DNA of 64,000 nt, taken from JAVBNT01 sp031551355 (GTDB taxonomy: Bacteria > Vulcanimicrobiota > CADAWZ01). A model generated the notes under the pieces. The model was not told the DNA's origin. It was given only the letters and a program-made list of their open reading frames with translations, and did no database searches. Below are positions 16,727-25,699 of the stretch, in pieces. The translations under genes and the position numbers were made by a program. Each line of letters begins with the position of its first letter. The first letter of the stretch is position 1. Location: the NCBI GenBank assembly GCA_031551355.1, contig JAVBNT010000003.1:8192-72191 (forward strand), written 5' to 3'.

Positions 16727-18063
16727 TTCATCAACTCCCGTTCCCGGAACTGCAGCGTATAAATATACAGTGACTCCCTGAATTTAGCATAATCCCTGTC
16801 ACCAATTTTTTCCCTGCCGATAAATTTTGTAAAATCAATTATCGATATTTTAGAGCCGTCAGGTGACCAAACCGGTTTTGAAACAGATCTGAAAGGCTGG
16901 CGCTCCAATATACTATAGGAGGTCTTGGCGGAAAGCTCAAAAACCTTATACTGACCCGATGAATCCACCGTATCACTGCTGCGGTAAGCTATTGCCTTTG
17001 AAGAAGGAGACCAGTAAATTTCATTAGGTGTTATACTGTCACCGACAAAAGAAATACTTACCCCGGAAACATTGCTTATCAGACAATTCATTACCTCAGG
17101 CTTTTGTTTTGTTGCATACTGCCACAAAATGGTATTGCCGTCAGGAGACCAAAACGGAGATGTATAGCTCCAGTCCTGTTTCGGAGAAAATTGTGTAATC
17201 ACTTCCCCGGAAGAAGACAATACCGCCATAAAACTTCTTCCCGCTTTAGTACGCATTGTCAGTGCTATTTTCTTGCCATCCGGAGAAAATACGGCGTCCC
17301 TGTTGCCGGTGTATTCCTTCAATACAGTGGCAACAACTCTGGGAGCGCTGTTCCACTCCAGAACAATAATATCAAAACCGCCGGATGCTTTTTCACAAAC
17401 CATTCTATCTAAATCAGGAGAAATATTACGAATAGTTTTATAGTGCGAAGTCTGTTCTACAATAAATGACGAAGACGGCAGATTCCTGGCTCCGGTCCCG
17501 TTTGTACGCATTATCACCGCCTTGTCGGGTGCATCACTGCGAAACAGAATAGCCCTGGAGCCTGTACGGGAAATAAAAAAATCAGACGCAGAATCAGAAA
17601 GTTTCGTCACCTGATTAGATTTGGCGGAATAAACCTTCTTTCCACATGAAAATAAACAATTACCGCCGATTTCGGACCATACTGCGGAATCAATGTCGTA
17701 TTTCGAGGCAAATACGTCATATTTTCTGCGCTTACCCGAGTAAGAAACCACATCTCCACCAGAACTGCAATAAAGCATAAATTCACCGGATTCGGAAGGG
17801 AATAAAACGCAGTCCTTACCTCTAAAAGTGGGTTTACTGATTTTTTTGCCGGAAGTAGATACTATGACTTTGCCGTCAACAGCGAGAGAAGCATTATTAT
17901 ACCAAAACAAATAAGGCAATGAAGGAGAATCCAAATATAAAAATAAAAAAGGAACATTTGCAGGTTCAAATTTTATTTTTTCCGCCGCAGAAGCAAAAGA
18001 CGAAAAAGCAATAAAAAAAACAGATGCCAAAATAAAAATTTTCGAATATTTAATGTCCTGCAA
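16723..18063 (-). CDS. Exported TolB/WD40-like beta-propeller protein
   Basis: A 446-residue protein. The start is a TTG at 18063, exactly 7 bases after AGGAGG and directly before a signal peptide (LQDIKYSKIFILASVFFIAFSSFASA); upstream codons give no signal peptide. The body holds repeated blades with the PDG/SPDG motif (FSPDGKKIAL, WSPDGNTILW, WSPDGSKISI), typical of TolB and PD40 propellers that bind partners or ligands in the periplasm. It is translationally coupled to the M28-like gene, so the two probably act on the same extracytoplasmic substrate. No enzymatic motif is seen. Confidence 0.75.
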   Translation of the reverse strand: MQDIKYSKIFILASVFFIAFSSFASAAEKIKFEPANVPFLFLYLDSPSLPYLFWYNNASLAVDGKVIVSTSGKKISKPTFRGKDCVLFPSESGEFMLYCSSGGDVVSYSGKRRKYDVFASKYDIDSAVWSEIGGNCLFSCGKKVYSAKSNQVTKLSDSASDFFISRTGSRAILFRSDAPDKAVIMRTNGTGARNLPSSSFIVEQTSHYKTIRNISPDLDRMVCEKASGGFDIIVLEWNSAPRVVATVLKEYTGNRDAVFSPDGKKIALTMRTKAGRSFMAVLSSSGEVITQFSPKQDWSYTSPFWSPDGNTILWQYATKQKPEVMNCLISNVSGVSISFVGDSITPNEIYWSPSSKAIAYRSSDTVDSSGQYKVFELSAKTSYSILERQPFRSVSKPVWSPDGSKISIIDFTKFIGREKIGDRDYAKFRESLYIYTLQFRERELMN

Positions 18064-18190
18064 GTTGCATCCTCCTATCCAAGCCGCACCGCCATAGACA
18101 TCCTTTAGAATCTTTCGTGACCGCCACAGAAAATAAAATGAGTGAAATAAAGTAAACTTAAATTTCACTCATAAAGAAATATTATTGCGA

Positions 18191-19126
18191 CTAAAGACGT
18201 GCAAAGGTAAGCTCTGTTTTACTGATACGTATAACATCGCCACTCTTAAGGTTAGATTGTTTTACCTGCTCGGAATTCACATAAATTCCCACAGTCGAAC
18301 TCATATCATGAATCGTAAATATATTGCCGTCAGCCATTGAAATTACTGCATGACGATTTGAAATTTCCTTATCTTCCTCATCCTCCAGCACCAGATCACA
18401 CTCAGGATCCCGGCCAATTGACATCTGAAGCTGAGATTCATAAAAACTATACTTATAACCGGCATTAACGCCTTTACGTACAGTAATAGTAGCGATAACC
18501 CTTCCTGAAGGCCTTGCCTTTTTACGCGGCTCCACCTGAACAGACGAACTGTGAGAAGACGTTTTAGCGGGCATTGCCGGAGCCATACTCTCCATTTCAA
18601 GCATCATTCCCGAATTTGCACTGCAGGTTTCACAATAATGCATCCCCGGAAGAACTTTTTTGCCGCACTGTCTGCAGGCAGATTTGGTTTTTCCTCCCGA
18701 CAAAACTTTGGAAATCAAAACCAGAACAATAATAAAGACTACAAGACCAATTCCTATATAAAGTCCATATTCCTTAAGTATAGGCATAATGGTATCCATA
18801 ACACCTTGTGATGCAGGAGGTTCCTCTGTTGCTGTGCTACGTGGTTTATCTTCCTGATCGGCACTAAAGAAATCTTCTTTTGCAGTTGATTTTGCCTTCG
18901 TCCCGTCTTTTTGTTTCTTATCATCCGTGCCTTTCGAAGCAACGGAGCCAACGGGTTTTGCCTCCTTTTTAGAGTCCTTTTTGGTATCTTTCGAAGTTGC
19001 GGCTACCAGAGGTTTGCCGTGACTCTCAGGTTTACTCTGTTGGGCAAAGCAATTAGAAGATAAAAAGACAGAAAGAATTACTAATACCAAAAAAAACTTA
19101 AAGGGTTGCTCCGCAACTCTGCGCAT
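18191..19126 (-). CDS. Membrane protein with zinc ribbon and C-terminal FHA domain
   Basis: A 311-residue protein. In order: signal or anchor segment (residues 10-28), Lys/Ser/Thr-rich linker, transmembrane helix (about 122-143), zinc ribbon CRQC-x9-CETC (about 152-167), and an FHA domain (about 210-311) with the signature SIGRDPECDL and ISNRHA. FHA domains bind phosphothreonine, so it may recruit a Ser/Thr-phosphorylated partner at the membrane. No kinase is in the window. A GGAGG site precedes the ATG. The gene is separate from the beta-propeller gene by 127 bases. Confidence 0.8.
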   Translation of the reverse strand: MRRVAEQPFKFFLVLVILSVFLSSNCFAQQSKPESHGKPLVAATSKDTKKDSKKEAKPVGSVASKGTDDKKQKDGTKAKSTAKEDFFSADQEDKPRSTATEEPPASQGVMDTIMPILKEYGLYIGIGLVVFIIVLVLISKVLSGGKTKSACRQCGKKVLPGMHYCETCSANSGMMLEMESMAPAMPAKTSSHSSSVQVEPRKKARPSGRVIATITVRKGVNAGYKYSFYESQLQMSIGRDPECDLVLEDEEDKEISNRHAVISMADGNIFTIHDMSSTVGIYVNSEQVKQSNLKSGDVIRISKTELTFARL

Positions 19127-19385
19127 AATGAAAACCTCCGAAAAGTTTATACAAACTAATTTTTCACTTACCTTAAATAAAATTTAACAAAAATCCATAA
19201 AAATCCTTTAAACAGTATTGAAATTAAGATAATTATTAACTTAGATTTATAATTGTAGCATATTCCGAATCAAAAATCAAAGGAATAAATTCAACGGCGA
19301 AAGAAAATTTTACCGGCAATCATCAGATATTCATTTTTATTTACGGCAAAAGCTTTTGAAAAGAACACAGGGGGCATTCGCATTG

Positions 19386-20432
19386 ATGAACAAAGAAATA
19401 CTTATCGCGATGAGCGGCGGCGTTGATTCCGCTGTAGCTGCGTATATGCTGAAAAAACAGGGCTTCGAAGTAACCGGAGTGACGATGAAGCTATGGAATG
19501 AAAACAAAGGCGAAAGCTATGCCTGCGGCAGCCCTGCCGATATCAATGACGCCGCGGTTACAGCAAAAAAATTAAATATAAAACATATGGTTATTGATGT
19601 CAGTAAGGATTACGCCGACATTGTTATAGACTATTTCAGGAATGAATATATATCCGGACGAACGCCTAACCCATGCTGCGTCTGCAACCGGATGATAAAA
19701 TTCGAGCTGGCGGAAAAAGCAGGGAATTCGTTCGCTCTGTTTGCAACAGGCCATTACTGTAAAAAAGAATATGATCGGCAAACCGGCAGGTACGGCATAA
19801 AAAAGGCCAGTGATTTGAAAAAAGATCAAAGCTACTTTTTGTCGTTTTTGAGTCAGCAGCAACTGGCAAAAACAATCTTCCCCCTTGGGGAATCAGATAA
19901 AAAGCATATAAAACAAATGGCGAAAGAACTTGGATTCGAAATTCATGACAAAAAAGAAAGTCAGGACTTTAAAGGCGGACCGGCGATTCTATCTTCAATC
20001 GCAGAAAAAAAAGGCAATGTTGTTGATGCACACGGCAAAAAACTCGGTGAGCACAAGGGAATACACCTATATACTATCGGACAAAGAAAGGGATTGGGAA
20101 TATCCTCAAAAACACCTCTTTACGTCATTGCAATAAATGCTGTAAAAAATGAAATCGTTCTTGGAGAAGATCATCTTCTTTATTCAGAAAAAGCCGCTGT
20201 TTCAGGACTTAACCTTATGAGCAAAAACTATAAAGCAGGGGACGAATTCAATGCCAGTGTGAAAATAAGGGCAAATCACCCGGGCTCAGAGGCCTTAATC
20301 CAAATAATGCCTGAAAATACGGCGAAAATAATATTTGCTCAGCCGCAAAAAAGCGTAACTCTCGGGCAGACAGCCGCCTTTTATGAAGAAGACCTTTTAT
20401 TGGGCGGCGGTATAATTTCTTCAAAGGAATAA
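19386..20432 (+). CDS. mnmA: tRNA-specific 2-thiouridylase MnmA-like protein
   Basis: Transfers sulfur to U34 of tRNAs for Lys, Glu and Gln. The PP-loop SGGVDSAVAA is near the N-terminus, and NPCCVCN (95-101) holds the first catalytic cysteine region. The second cysteine, normally in a xESxxICF motif, is missing: residues 190-195 read KESQDF followed by KGG. Related KESQDF forms occur in other anaerobes as far as I recall. The cluster of three cysteines in CCVC may instead hold an Fe-S centre; this is inference. An ATG at 19386 fits the family start. Neighbouring cysE and cysK suggest a sulfur-supply context. Confidence 0.85.
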   Translation: MNKEILIAMSGGVDSAVAAYMLKKQGFEVTGVTMKLWNENKGESYACGSPADINDAAVTAKKLNIKHMVIDVSKDYADIVIDYFRNEYISGRTPNPCCVCNRMIKFELAEKAGNSFALFATGHYCKKEYDRQTGRYGIKKASDLKKDQSYFLSFLSQQQLAKTIFPLGESDKKHIKQMAKELGFEIHDKKESQDFKGGPAILSSIAEKKGNVVDAHGKKLGEHKGIHLYTIGQRKGLGISSKTPLYVIAINAVKNEIVLGEDHLLYSEKAAVSGLNLMSKNYKAGDEFNASVKIRANHPGSEALIQIMPENTAKIIFAQPQKSVTLGQTAAFYEEDLLLGGGIISSKE

Positions 20433-20513
20433 CTGCAACCGGCAGTCACCGAAAAATAACCACCGCTCAAAAATGTTAAACCGGCAAAAAAGCCGCAGAT
20501 ACACAATAATAAC

Positions 20514-21437
20514 TTATTTTTTATCCTCTGAATTTTTCTTCTGGGCAAAAGTAATCACAGATCCCGGCGGAACATCATGCGTAAGCCAGGTATTGCCGCC
20601 GATAACGGAGTTCTTCCCTATCGTAATCCGTCCCAAAATTGTAGACCCTGAATAGACGATAACATCGTCTTCCAGTATCGGATGCCGCAAATTGCCCTTA
20701 ACGGCGCGTCCGTCCTCATCAAACTGAAAACTTTTAGCTCCAAGCGTTACTCCCTGGTATATCCTTACCCTGTCGCCGATTATACATGTTTCACCAATTA
20801 CAACACCCGTTCCATGATCGATAAAAAAGCTTTTGCCTATTTGGGCGCCGGGATGTATATCTATTCCTGTAATGCTATGAGCCTGCTCGGTTATAATTCT
20901 GGGAATAATCGGGACATTCAACTTATAAAGTTCATGGGCAATACGGTAATTGGTAACGGCAAGCAGTCCGGGATAGGAGTAAATGCATTCGTCTACGCTC
21001 GTCGCCGCCGGATCTCCGTCATAAGCGGCTCCGGCATCGAGAAGAAGCATTTCCTGAATAAATGGCAGCAATGATACAAATTTTTTAGAAATATTGCAAG
21101 CTTTTTGTTCACAATCACCGCAATTAAGATTATGTTGTTTGCGTCCGAAACAAAAACCGCGCTTTATTTGTTCGCATAGCTTCATTTGCAGTTCATCCAG
21201 GCAGGACGCCACATGTAACGGCATACTTTTCACAGAGACCCCGTCATTGCCGAAAAAACCGGGAAACAAAACAGTTCTCGCAAGCTCAATAAGATTTAAA
21301 ATCTCTCTTCTTGAAGGGAGAAATACTTCCGGCCGCTGCTGAGAGAAAGAATCGGAAAAATTATGAAGAGCATTGCACAGTGAAGAGGAAATTACCGATA
21401 GCTCTGTTTCAAATTCGGAAAAAGATATATTGCTCAT
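20514..21437 (-). CDS. cysE: Serine O-acetyltransferase
   Basis: Makes O-acetylserine from serine and acetyl-CoA, the first step of cysteine synthesis. A helical N-terminus is followed by left-handed beta-helix hexapeptide repeats (ITGIDIHPGAQIGKSFFIDHGTGVVIG). Visible active-site elements are DIHPGA and DHGTG. At 307 residues it is of the long type. A cysteine cluster CGDCEQKAC near residues 110-118 is not a standard CysE feature. The gene is divergent from cysK with 176 bases between, consistent with shared regulation. Confidence 0.9.
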   Translation of the reverse strand: MSNISFSEFETELSVISSSLCNALHNFSDSFSQQRPEVFLPSRREILNLIELARTVLFPGFFGNDGVSVKSMPLHVASCLDELQMKLCEQIKRGFCFGRKQHNLNCGDCEQKACNISKKFVSLLPFIQEMLLLDAGAAYDGDPAATSVDECIYSYPGLLAVTNYRIAHELYKLNVPIIPRIITEQAHSITGIDIHPGAQIGKSFFIDHGTGVVIGETCIIGDRVRIYQGVTLGAKSFQFDEDGRAVKGNLRHPILEDDVIVYSGSTILGRITIGKNSVIGGNTWLTHDVPPGSVITFAQKKNSEDKK

Positions 21438-21613
21438 AAAAAAAACCTCTCTTCAATAAACCTTAAACGTTGTAATTCGCCAGACATCCAGTTTCTACGA
21501 AAGGAAAATAAAACCCTACAAAAAGGTTTTGACAAAATTAGGGCGAAGCCAATAAACCATAACAAACCTAATATTCCACTAATTGTAATTTTTAATATCA
21601 AGGAGTAAAAATA

Positions 21614-22558
21614 ATGAGATATTTCAGTGACAACAGTCTGAGCATAGGGAACACACCACTGATAAAAATAAACAAAATTGCAAAAAATTCGCAAATTTTC
21701 TGCAAAATAGAAGGACAAAATCCCTCATATTCCGTAAAATGCCGCGCAGCATACGCAATGATTGAAGATGCCATCAGAACAGGACGGCTGAAACCGGGAA
21801 TTGAATTGATAGAACCCACAAGCGGCAACACAGGCATTGCTCTTGCATATATTGCGGCGGCAAAAGGCTACCGCCTGACACTTACAATGCCTGATACAAT
21901 GAGTATCGAAAGAAGAAGGCTGATTGCAGTATTCGGAGCCAACCTGATCCTGACGGAAGGTGCCAAAGGAATGAAAGGCGCGATTGCCAAAGTTGAGGAA
22001 CTGGTTAATGAAAGCCCGGGCAAATATATTATACCGGGACAGTTTGACAACCCGGCTAACCCACGAATCCACAGACTGACTACAGGTCCGGAAATATGGC
22101 AGGACACTGAAGGCGAAGTAGACATAGTTGTCGCCGGGGTCGGAACAGGCGGAACAATCAGCGGAATCGGCCAGTACATTAAACACGACAGAAACAAACA
22201 GATCATGTGCGTCGCCGTCGAACCGGAGGCTTCCCCGGTAATTTCACAGGAATTAGCCGGAGAGGAATTAAAGCCGTCGCCGCACAAAATTCAGGGAATC
22301 GGTGCCGGATTTATCCCGGCAACGCTTGATTTATCAATACTTGACCGTGCGGTAAAAATTTCCAATGAAGAAGCTATGGACACCGCCCGCAGAATGGCAA
22401 AAGAAGAAGGCATTCTTTGCGGGATCTCAAGCGGAGCGGCAATGGCGGCAGCAATCAAAATATCACAGGAAAGCGGAATGGAGAATAAAAAAATAGTCGT
22501 AATCCTGCCGGATTCAGGTGAAAGATACCTGTCCACCGCACTTTTTGAAAATATATAA
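21614..22558 (+). CDS. cysK: Cysteine synthase (O-acetylserine sulfhydrylase)
   Basis: Converts O-acetylserine and sulfide to cysteine using pyridoxal phosphate. The PLP lysine is in SYSVKCRAA near residue 43; PTSGNTGIALAYIAA and the phosphate loop GTGGTISG are present. Length 314 is normal. AAGGAG lies 8 bases before the ATG. A TTGACA hexamer at 21529 is a possible -35 box, but the -10 box is weak. A probable terminator follows at 22581. Confidence 0.93.
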   Translation: MRYFSDNSLSIGNTPLIKINKIAKNSQIFCKIEGQNPSYSVKCRAAYAMIEDAIRTGRLKPGIELIEPTSGNTGIALAYIAAAKGYRLTLTMPDTMSIERRRLIAVFGANLILTEGAKGMKGAIAKVEELVNESPGKYIIPGQFDNPANPRIHRLTTGPEIWQDTEGEVDIVVAGVGTGGTISGIGQYIKHDRNKQIMCVAVEPEASPVISQELAGEELKPSPHKIQGIGAGFIPATLDLSILDRAVKISNEEAMDTARRMAKEEGILCGISSGAAMAAAIKISQESGMENKKIVVILPDSGERYLSTALFENI

Positions 22559-22580
22559 GCTTTATCAAGATTTAGAGATA

Positions 22581-22622
22581 GAGGGGGCTACCTTGTTAAA
22601 AAACAGGATGCCCTCCTTTTTA
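22581..22622 (+). terminator. Probable terminator after cysK
   Basis: GAGGGGGC and GCCCTCC form an imperfect stem over a loop that itself pairs (CCTTGTT with AACAGG), followed by TTTTTTAAAT. Confidence 0.6.
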
Positions 22623-22842
22623 AATTTCCGATAAAAGCTCCTCGCAGAGACAGGATTCACGCACGAGACACTTACTTTGCCTTTAACCAGCATTTTATAG
22701 CAATTCTACCTATCGTGTTCAAATTATGGAAAAACTGTTTTGTTTAGCATTTAAGAAATCCTATTATTTGAGAAAAACTATATAATTGTTATAATAATTC
22801 TCAGTGGTCTTACATACGACTCATCCCTATATCGCAGACTGC

Positions 22843-23047
22843 TTTGGTTTGCTTGTTTTCTTGCTAAGACGCTCCGGAATTGACCTTAATCTCAGCAAAT
22901 TCAAGAGACAAAATACGAACTCACTCCTACGTTCACTTCGTTCAGCTCCGTAGTTTCGAACATGCATTTTGATGGAATCAGATCAGAATTTGCTGAGTTA
23001 AGGTGCCCAAATCCTCCCGCGAAAGGCAAGAAAACAAGCAAACCAAA
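22843..23047. repeat. Large three-tier palindrome (about 205 bases)
   Basis: Outer arms TTTGGTTTGCTTGTTTTCTT and AAGAAAACAAGCAAACCAAA are perfectly complementary. Middle arms CCTTAATCTCAGCAAATTC and GAATTTGCTGAGTTAAGG pair with one bulge. The inner region holds CTACG/CGTAG and an ACGTTCACTTCGTTCAGCT block. No gene inside is credible. Between 22623 and 22842 I see nothing else. Confidence 0.7.
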
Positions 23048-23334
23048 CCAACAATTGCAAATATCAAATCAAATACTTTTAAGGATTCAGACATACAGCC
23101 ATACAGCATATCTTGACAGTCCTAATTTCTTTATACATTTTGAAAAAAACTGTTATAAACAAGTTTTCTGGAAATACTATTCCAAAATCCAGTAAAAATA
23201 ATATGTTATGGAATTTAACTTCCACAATCACTGATTTAGAAAAGAGTTACTTTGCCATTCTCCGTCACTAACCGCCGACTCAGCACAATTATTTGCGATT
23301 AATCCTAATTTAATCCATAACAAAAAGCAGGCAC

Positions 23335-23473
23335 TTATAGTAACCGGAAAAAATACGACATGATTCAATTTCTATAAATACTTAACATTAATGGACAAGT
23401 TGTCATCGCGAGTGCAGCGCGGCGATCCAGGGAGCAAAACTAAAACGATGATTATTTTTTCCGGTTACTATAA
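23335..23473. repeat. Inverted-repeat element of 139 bases
   Basis: Ends TTATAGTAACCGGAAAAAAT and ATTTTTTCCGGTTACTATAA match perfectly. The inside contains GTCATCGCGAGTGCAGCGCG, the inverse of a unit in the element at 15481. It looks like a small non-autonomous mobile element. Confidence 0.7.
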
Positions 23474-23497
23474 ATCAATAAAGAACCTATGACAAAC

Positions 23498-23546
23498 TGA
23501 AGTGTCCCTGTATAAAAGCGTATGGCTTTTTACAGGGACACTTCAA
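23498..23546. repeat. Strong hairpin, possible terminator
   Basis: TGAAGTGTCCCTGTA and TACAGGGACACTTCA pair perfectly; the loop AAAAGC/GCTTTT pairs further. It lies between the inverted-repeat element and the type A repeat at the 3' end of selD. Confidence 0.55.
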
Positions 23547-23570
23547 ATTTTATAAAATGTCCATTAAATC

Positions 23571-23698
23571 TAAATCAATTCAAACCGGCGGAGATGCTAA
23601 GACAAAGACAAATTCTACGAGCGAGTCGTAGTCCTTATCTACGTCGAGCGAGAGAATTTGTCTGCGGCGACGCAGATTCGCCGGTTTCAATTGATTTA
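23571..23698. repeat. Type A palindromic repeat, copy 3
   Basis: Arms TAAATCAATTCAAACCGGCG and CGCCGGTTTCAATTGATTTA. The inner stems ACAAATTCT/AGAATTTGT and CGTAG/CTACG are as in the other copies. The last three bases, TTA, are the stop codon TAA of selD on the minus strand. Confidence 0.9.
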
Positions 23699-24760
23699 CT
23701 GGCGGAGGGTTATTTTGCCGGGCTCCCTATCCGTAATCCGCCCTATAATCACCGCACTTTCAACCCCCGACGACTTAAGCTTGGAGACTAAACCATCCGC
23801 CTGGGATTGCTCAACGAAAATCAAAAGCCCACCCGAGGTCTGAGGGTCAAAAAACAGCTGCAGACGTACGTCGTCAACCGTTTCGGCTCCGTACAAATGT
23901 CCGGAGTAAAAATCCCTGTTTCTATACAAACCGCCGGGTAATAAACCCATTGAAGCATAATCATAAGCCTTTTCCAAAAAAGGAACCGCCTGCGAATCAA
24001 TAATGGCGCCCATTCCGGAACGCTGCAGGCATTCAAACAGATGACCGAGCAAACCAAAACCGGTGACATCGGTACAGGCTGTAACCGGGAACTGCTGCAT
24101 AATCTCCGCCGCTGTTTTATTCAGAGTAATCATACTTTCAACCATAGCCGCAAGCGATGATTCATCATACATAGAAGCTTTTACTGCCGTTGATATAATT
24201 CCTGTTCCCAAAGGTTTTGTCAGAATAACGGCATCTCCGTTATTGACGCCCTTCTTTGTCAAAACTTTGTCAGGGTGTATCGTTCCGGTTACAGAAAGTC
24301 CGTATTTTATCTCATCATCCATAACCGAATGGCCGCCGACAAGGAGACAGCCGGCTTTGTTCATTATATCAAGTCCTCCGGCGATAATGCTTTTTGCTAC
24401 GGAATGCGGCATTTTGCCTGCCGGAAAACAAAAAATGTTCATTGCCGTAAGAGGTTTGCCCCCCATCGCATACACATCACTAAGAGAGTTGGCAGCCGCT
24501 ATCTGACCAAAAAGAAACGGATCATCCACAAGCGGAGTAAAAAAATCAACCGTCTGAATGATGGCAATTTCATCGGTAAGCTTATAAACTGCCGCATCGT
24601 CCGGCTCTTCCATTCCAACCAAAAGGTTGGGATCTTTCATGAGTTGTAATCCACACAACACATTCGATAAGTCTGCAGGACCTATCTTGGATGCTCAACC
24701 GGCGGCTTTCACCAATGCCGTAAGCTTTATTTCTTCAAATTCAGACAAATCTTTTTGCAT
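23696..24760 (-). CDS. selD: Selenide, water dikinase, itself with in-frame UGA (selenocysteine) at codon 22
   Basis: Makes selenophosphate, the selenium donor for selenocysteine. The ATG at 24760 has AGGAGG 7 bases upstream. The N-terminus reads LTALVKAAG-U-ASKIGP, where UGA (24697-24695) stands at the catalytic Cys/Sec position known in this family (GCAAKIGP in Cys forms). Without readthrough the protein would lose its active-site loop. A hairpin follows the UGA. The remaining 332 residues are intact, with DDAAVYKL, GGHSVMDDEIKYG and the C-terminal FDPQTSGGLL. The total of 354 residues fits SelD. It is the last gene of the run ptb, HD-GYP, yedF, DUF3343, selD. Selenoprotein SelD is known from other bacteria and archaea. 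Confidence 0.93.
24666..24697 (-). promoter_or_regulatory. UGA codon and candidate bacterial SECIS of selD
   Basis: The UGA is at 24697-24695. Nine bases later GATAGGTC (24686-24679) pairs with GACTTATC (24673-24666) with one G-U pair, over the loop CTGCA. The loop begins 16 bases after the UGA, just within the usual bSECIS distance. The loop does not start with G, so the match to the consensus is only partial. Confidence 0.65.
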
Positions 24761-24815
24761 CACTGACTCCTCCTTTCTTTATATAACTACAATTGAAATC
24801 AGGCGCGCAGGCAGA

Positions 24816-25079
24816 TCATTTCTCTACCGTATAAACAGAGCCGTCGTAACTGTAAATTTCAAAACGCTCAGCGTCAATACCCGACCTTATTGTTTCAAAC
24901 GCCGAACAGGCATTTTCATGAGGTATCAGAATACACAAGCCGCAGGCTTTGGATATTTCCATCGGCAAAGGGGAAAGTTCCATAGAAACCGATTGCTTCT
25001 TTAGAAGTCTTTCTGCAGACAGTGTATCGTGTATAGATCTGAATACGACAAAATATTTTTTATCAGTATTTTTTTGCAT
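24816..25079 (-). CDS. DUF3343 protein, putative selenium/sulfur carrier
   Basis: An 87-residue protein. The start at 25079 has AAGGA upstream and leaves a 47-base gap after yedF. It matches the DUF3343 pattern (FVVFRSIHDTLSAERLLKK, then ACGLCILIPHE), a small protein commonly found beside yedF and selD in selenium-using anaerobes. The C-x-x-C at ACGLC is the likely functional site. Its exact role is not established. Confidence 0.8.
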   Translation of the reverse strand: MQKNTDKKYFVVFRSIHDTLSAERLLKKQSVSMELSPLPMEISKACGLCILIPHENACSAFETIRSGIDAERFEIYSYDGSVYTVEK

Positions 25080-25126
25080 TGACAATCCTTCCAAAAGCAA
25101 ATTGCCGCAACCGCCTGCAGATAATT

Positions 25127-25699
25127 TTAAAAATTGATGACATGAGCAGAATTTGCAACAACGCTGCAAATCTCAAACATATTCGACACAGTCCCGATTT
25201 TCAGCTCATCAATCAAGCCGAAATAGTCAAGACAGGTCCCGCAGACAAGCAGCTCTACCCCGGCACCTGAAAGCTCCGTAAGGGCATTAAGAAATTCCGA
25301 GCCGCTGCATGCCAGCTTGACTCCGCCGTTCAAAAAAACAACCGCAGAAACCGAACCATGCAGCTGAGGCAACGTCTTGAGATACGCATGCATTAAAACA
25401 CGGCCCAACACCTCATCGCCCCTGCCTATTGTTTCCGCAGAAATAACGGCAGTAATCGGCGCAGACGGCTGCAGTGATGAAGAAGCGGCCGAATCACCTT
25501 TAACAGCAAACCTAACATAACCTGATTCATCCAGACTGTCAAATTCTCTTGAAACCGATTTAAGAAAACGGCTCACATTACCGCATGAAACCGGAGAATC
25601 CAGCAAAATATCAAATGTTTTTCCGGGATTGGCATCCAAAAACTTTTTTACCCTTATCAAAGGTTCAGGACAATCAAGTCCCCTTACATCAATCTTCAT
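25127..25699 (-). CDS. yedF: YedF-type selenium metabolism protein (TusA + DsrE domains)
   Basis: A 190-residue protein. The N-terminal TusA/SirA-like domain has the sulfur- or selenium-carrier motif LDCPEPLIRVK with C10-P11. The C-terminal DsrE-like domain has LLVCGTCLDYFGL. This two-domain form is the one linked to selD in selenium-using bacteria. The ATG at 25699 overlaps the end of the HD-GYP gene by 11 bases and has GGAGG upstream, so translation is coupled. It probably delivers selenium to SelD or takes part in selenium donation. Confidence 0.88.
   Translation of the reverse strand: MKIDVRGLDCPEPLIRVKKFLDANPGKTFDILLDSPVSCGNVSRFLKSVSREFDSLDESGYVRFAVKGDSAASSSLQPSAPITAVISAETIGRGDEVLGRVLMHAYLKTLPQLHGSVSAVVFLNGGVKLACSGSEFLNALTELSGAGVELLVCGTCLDYFGLIDELKIGTVSNMFEICSVVANSAHVINF

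Noticed and set aside
22962..23195. Open frame of 77 codons after cysK
   Set aside because: It starts in the large palindrome at 22843-23047 and has no RBS or recognisable protein features.
23522..23791. Open frame of 89 codons over the selD 3' end
   Set aside because: Formed by the type A repeat and the antisense strand of selD.
24816..25169. Longer DUF3343 frame starting at 25169
   Set aside because: The upstream 30 codons run into yedF, lack an RBS and do not fit the family; the ATG at 25079 has AAGGA.
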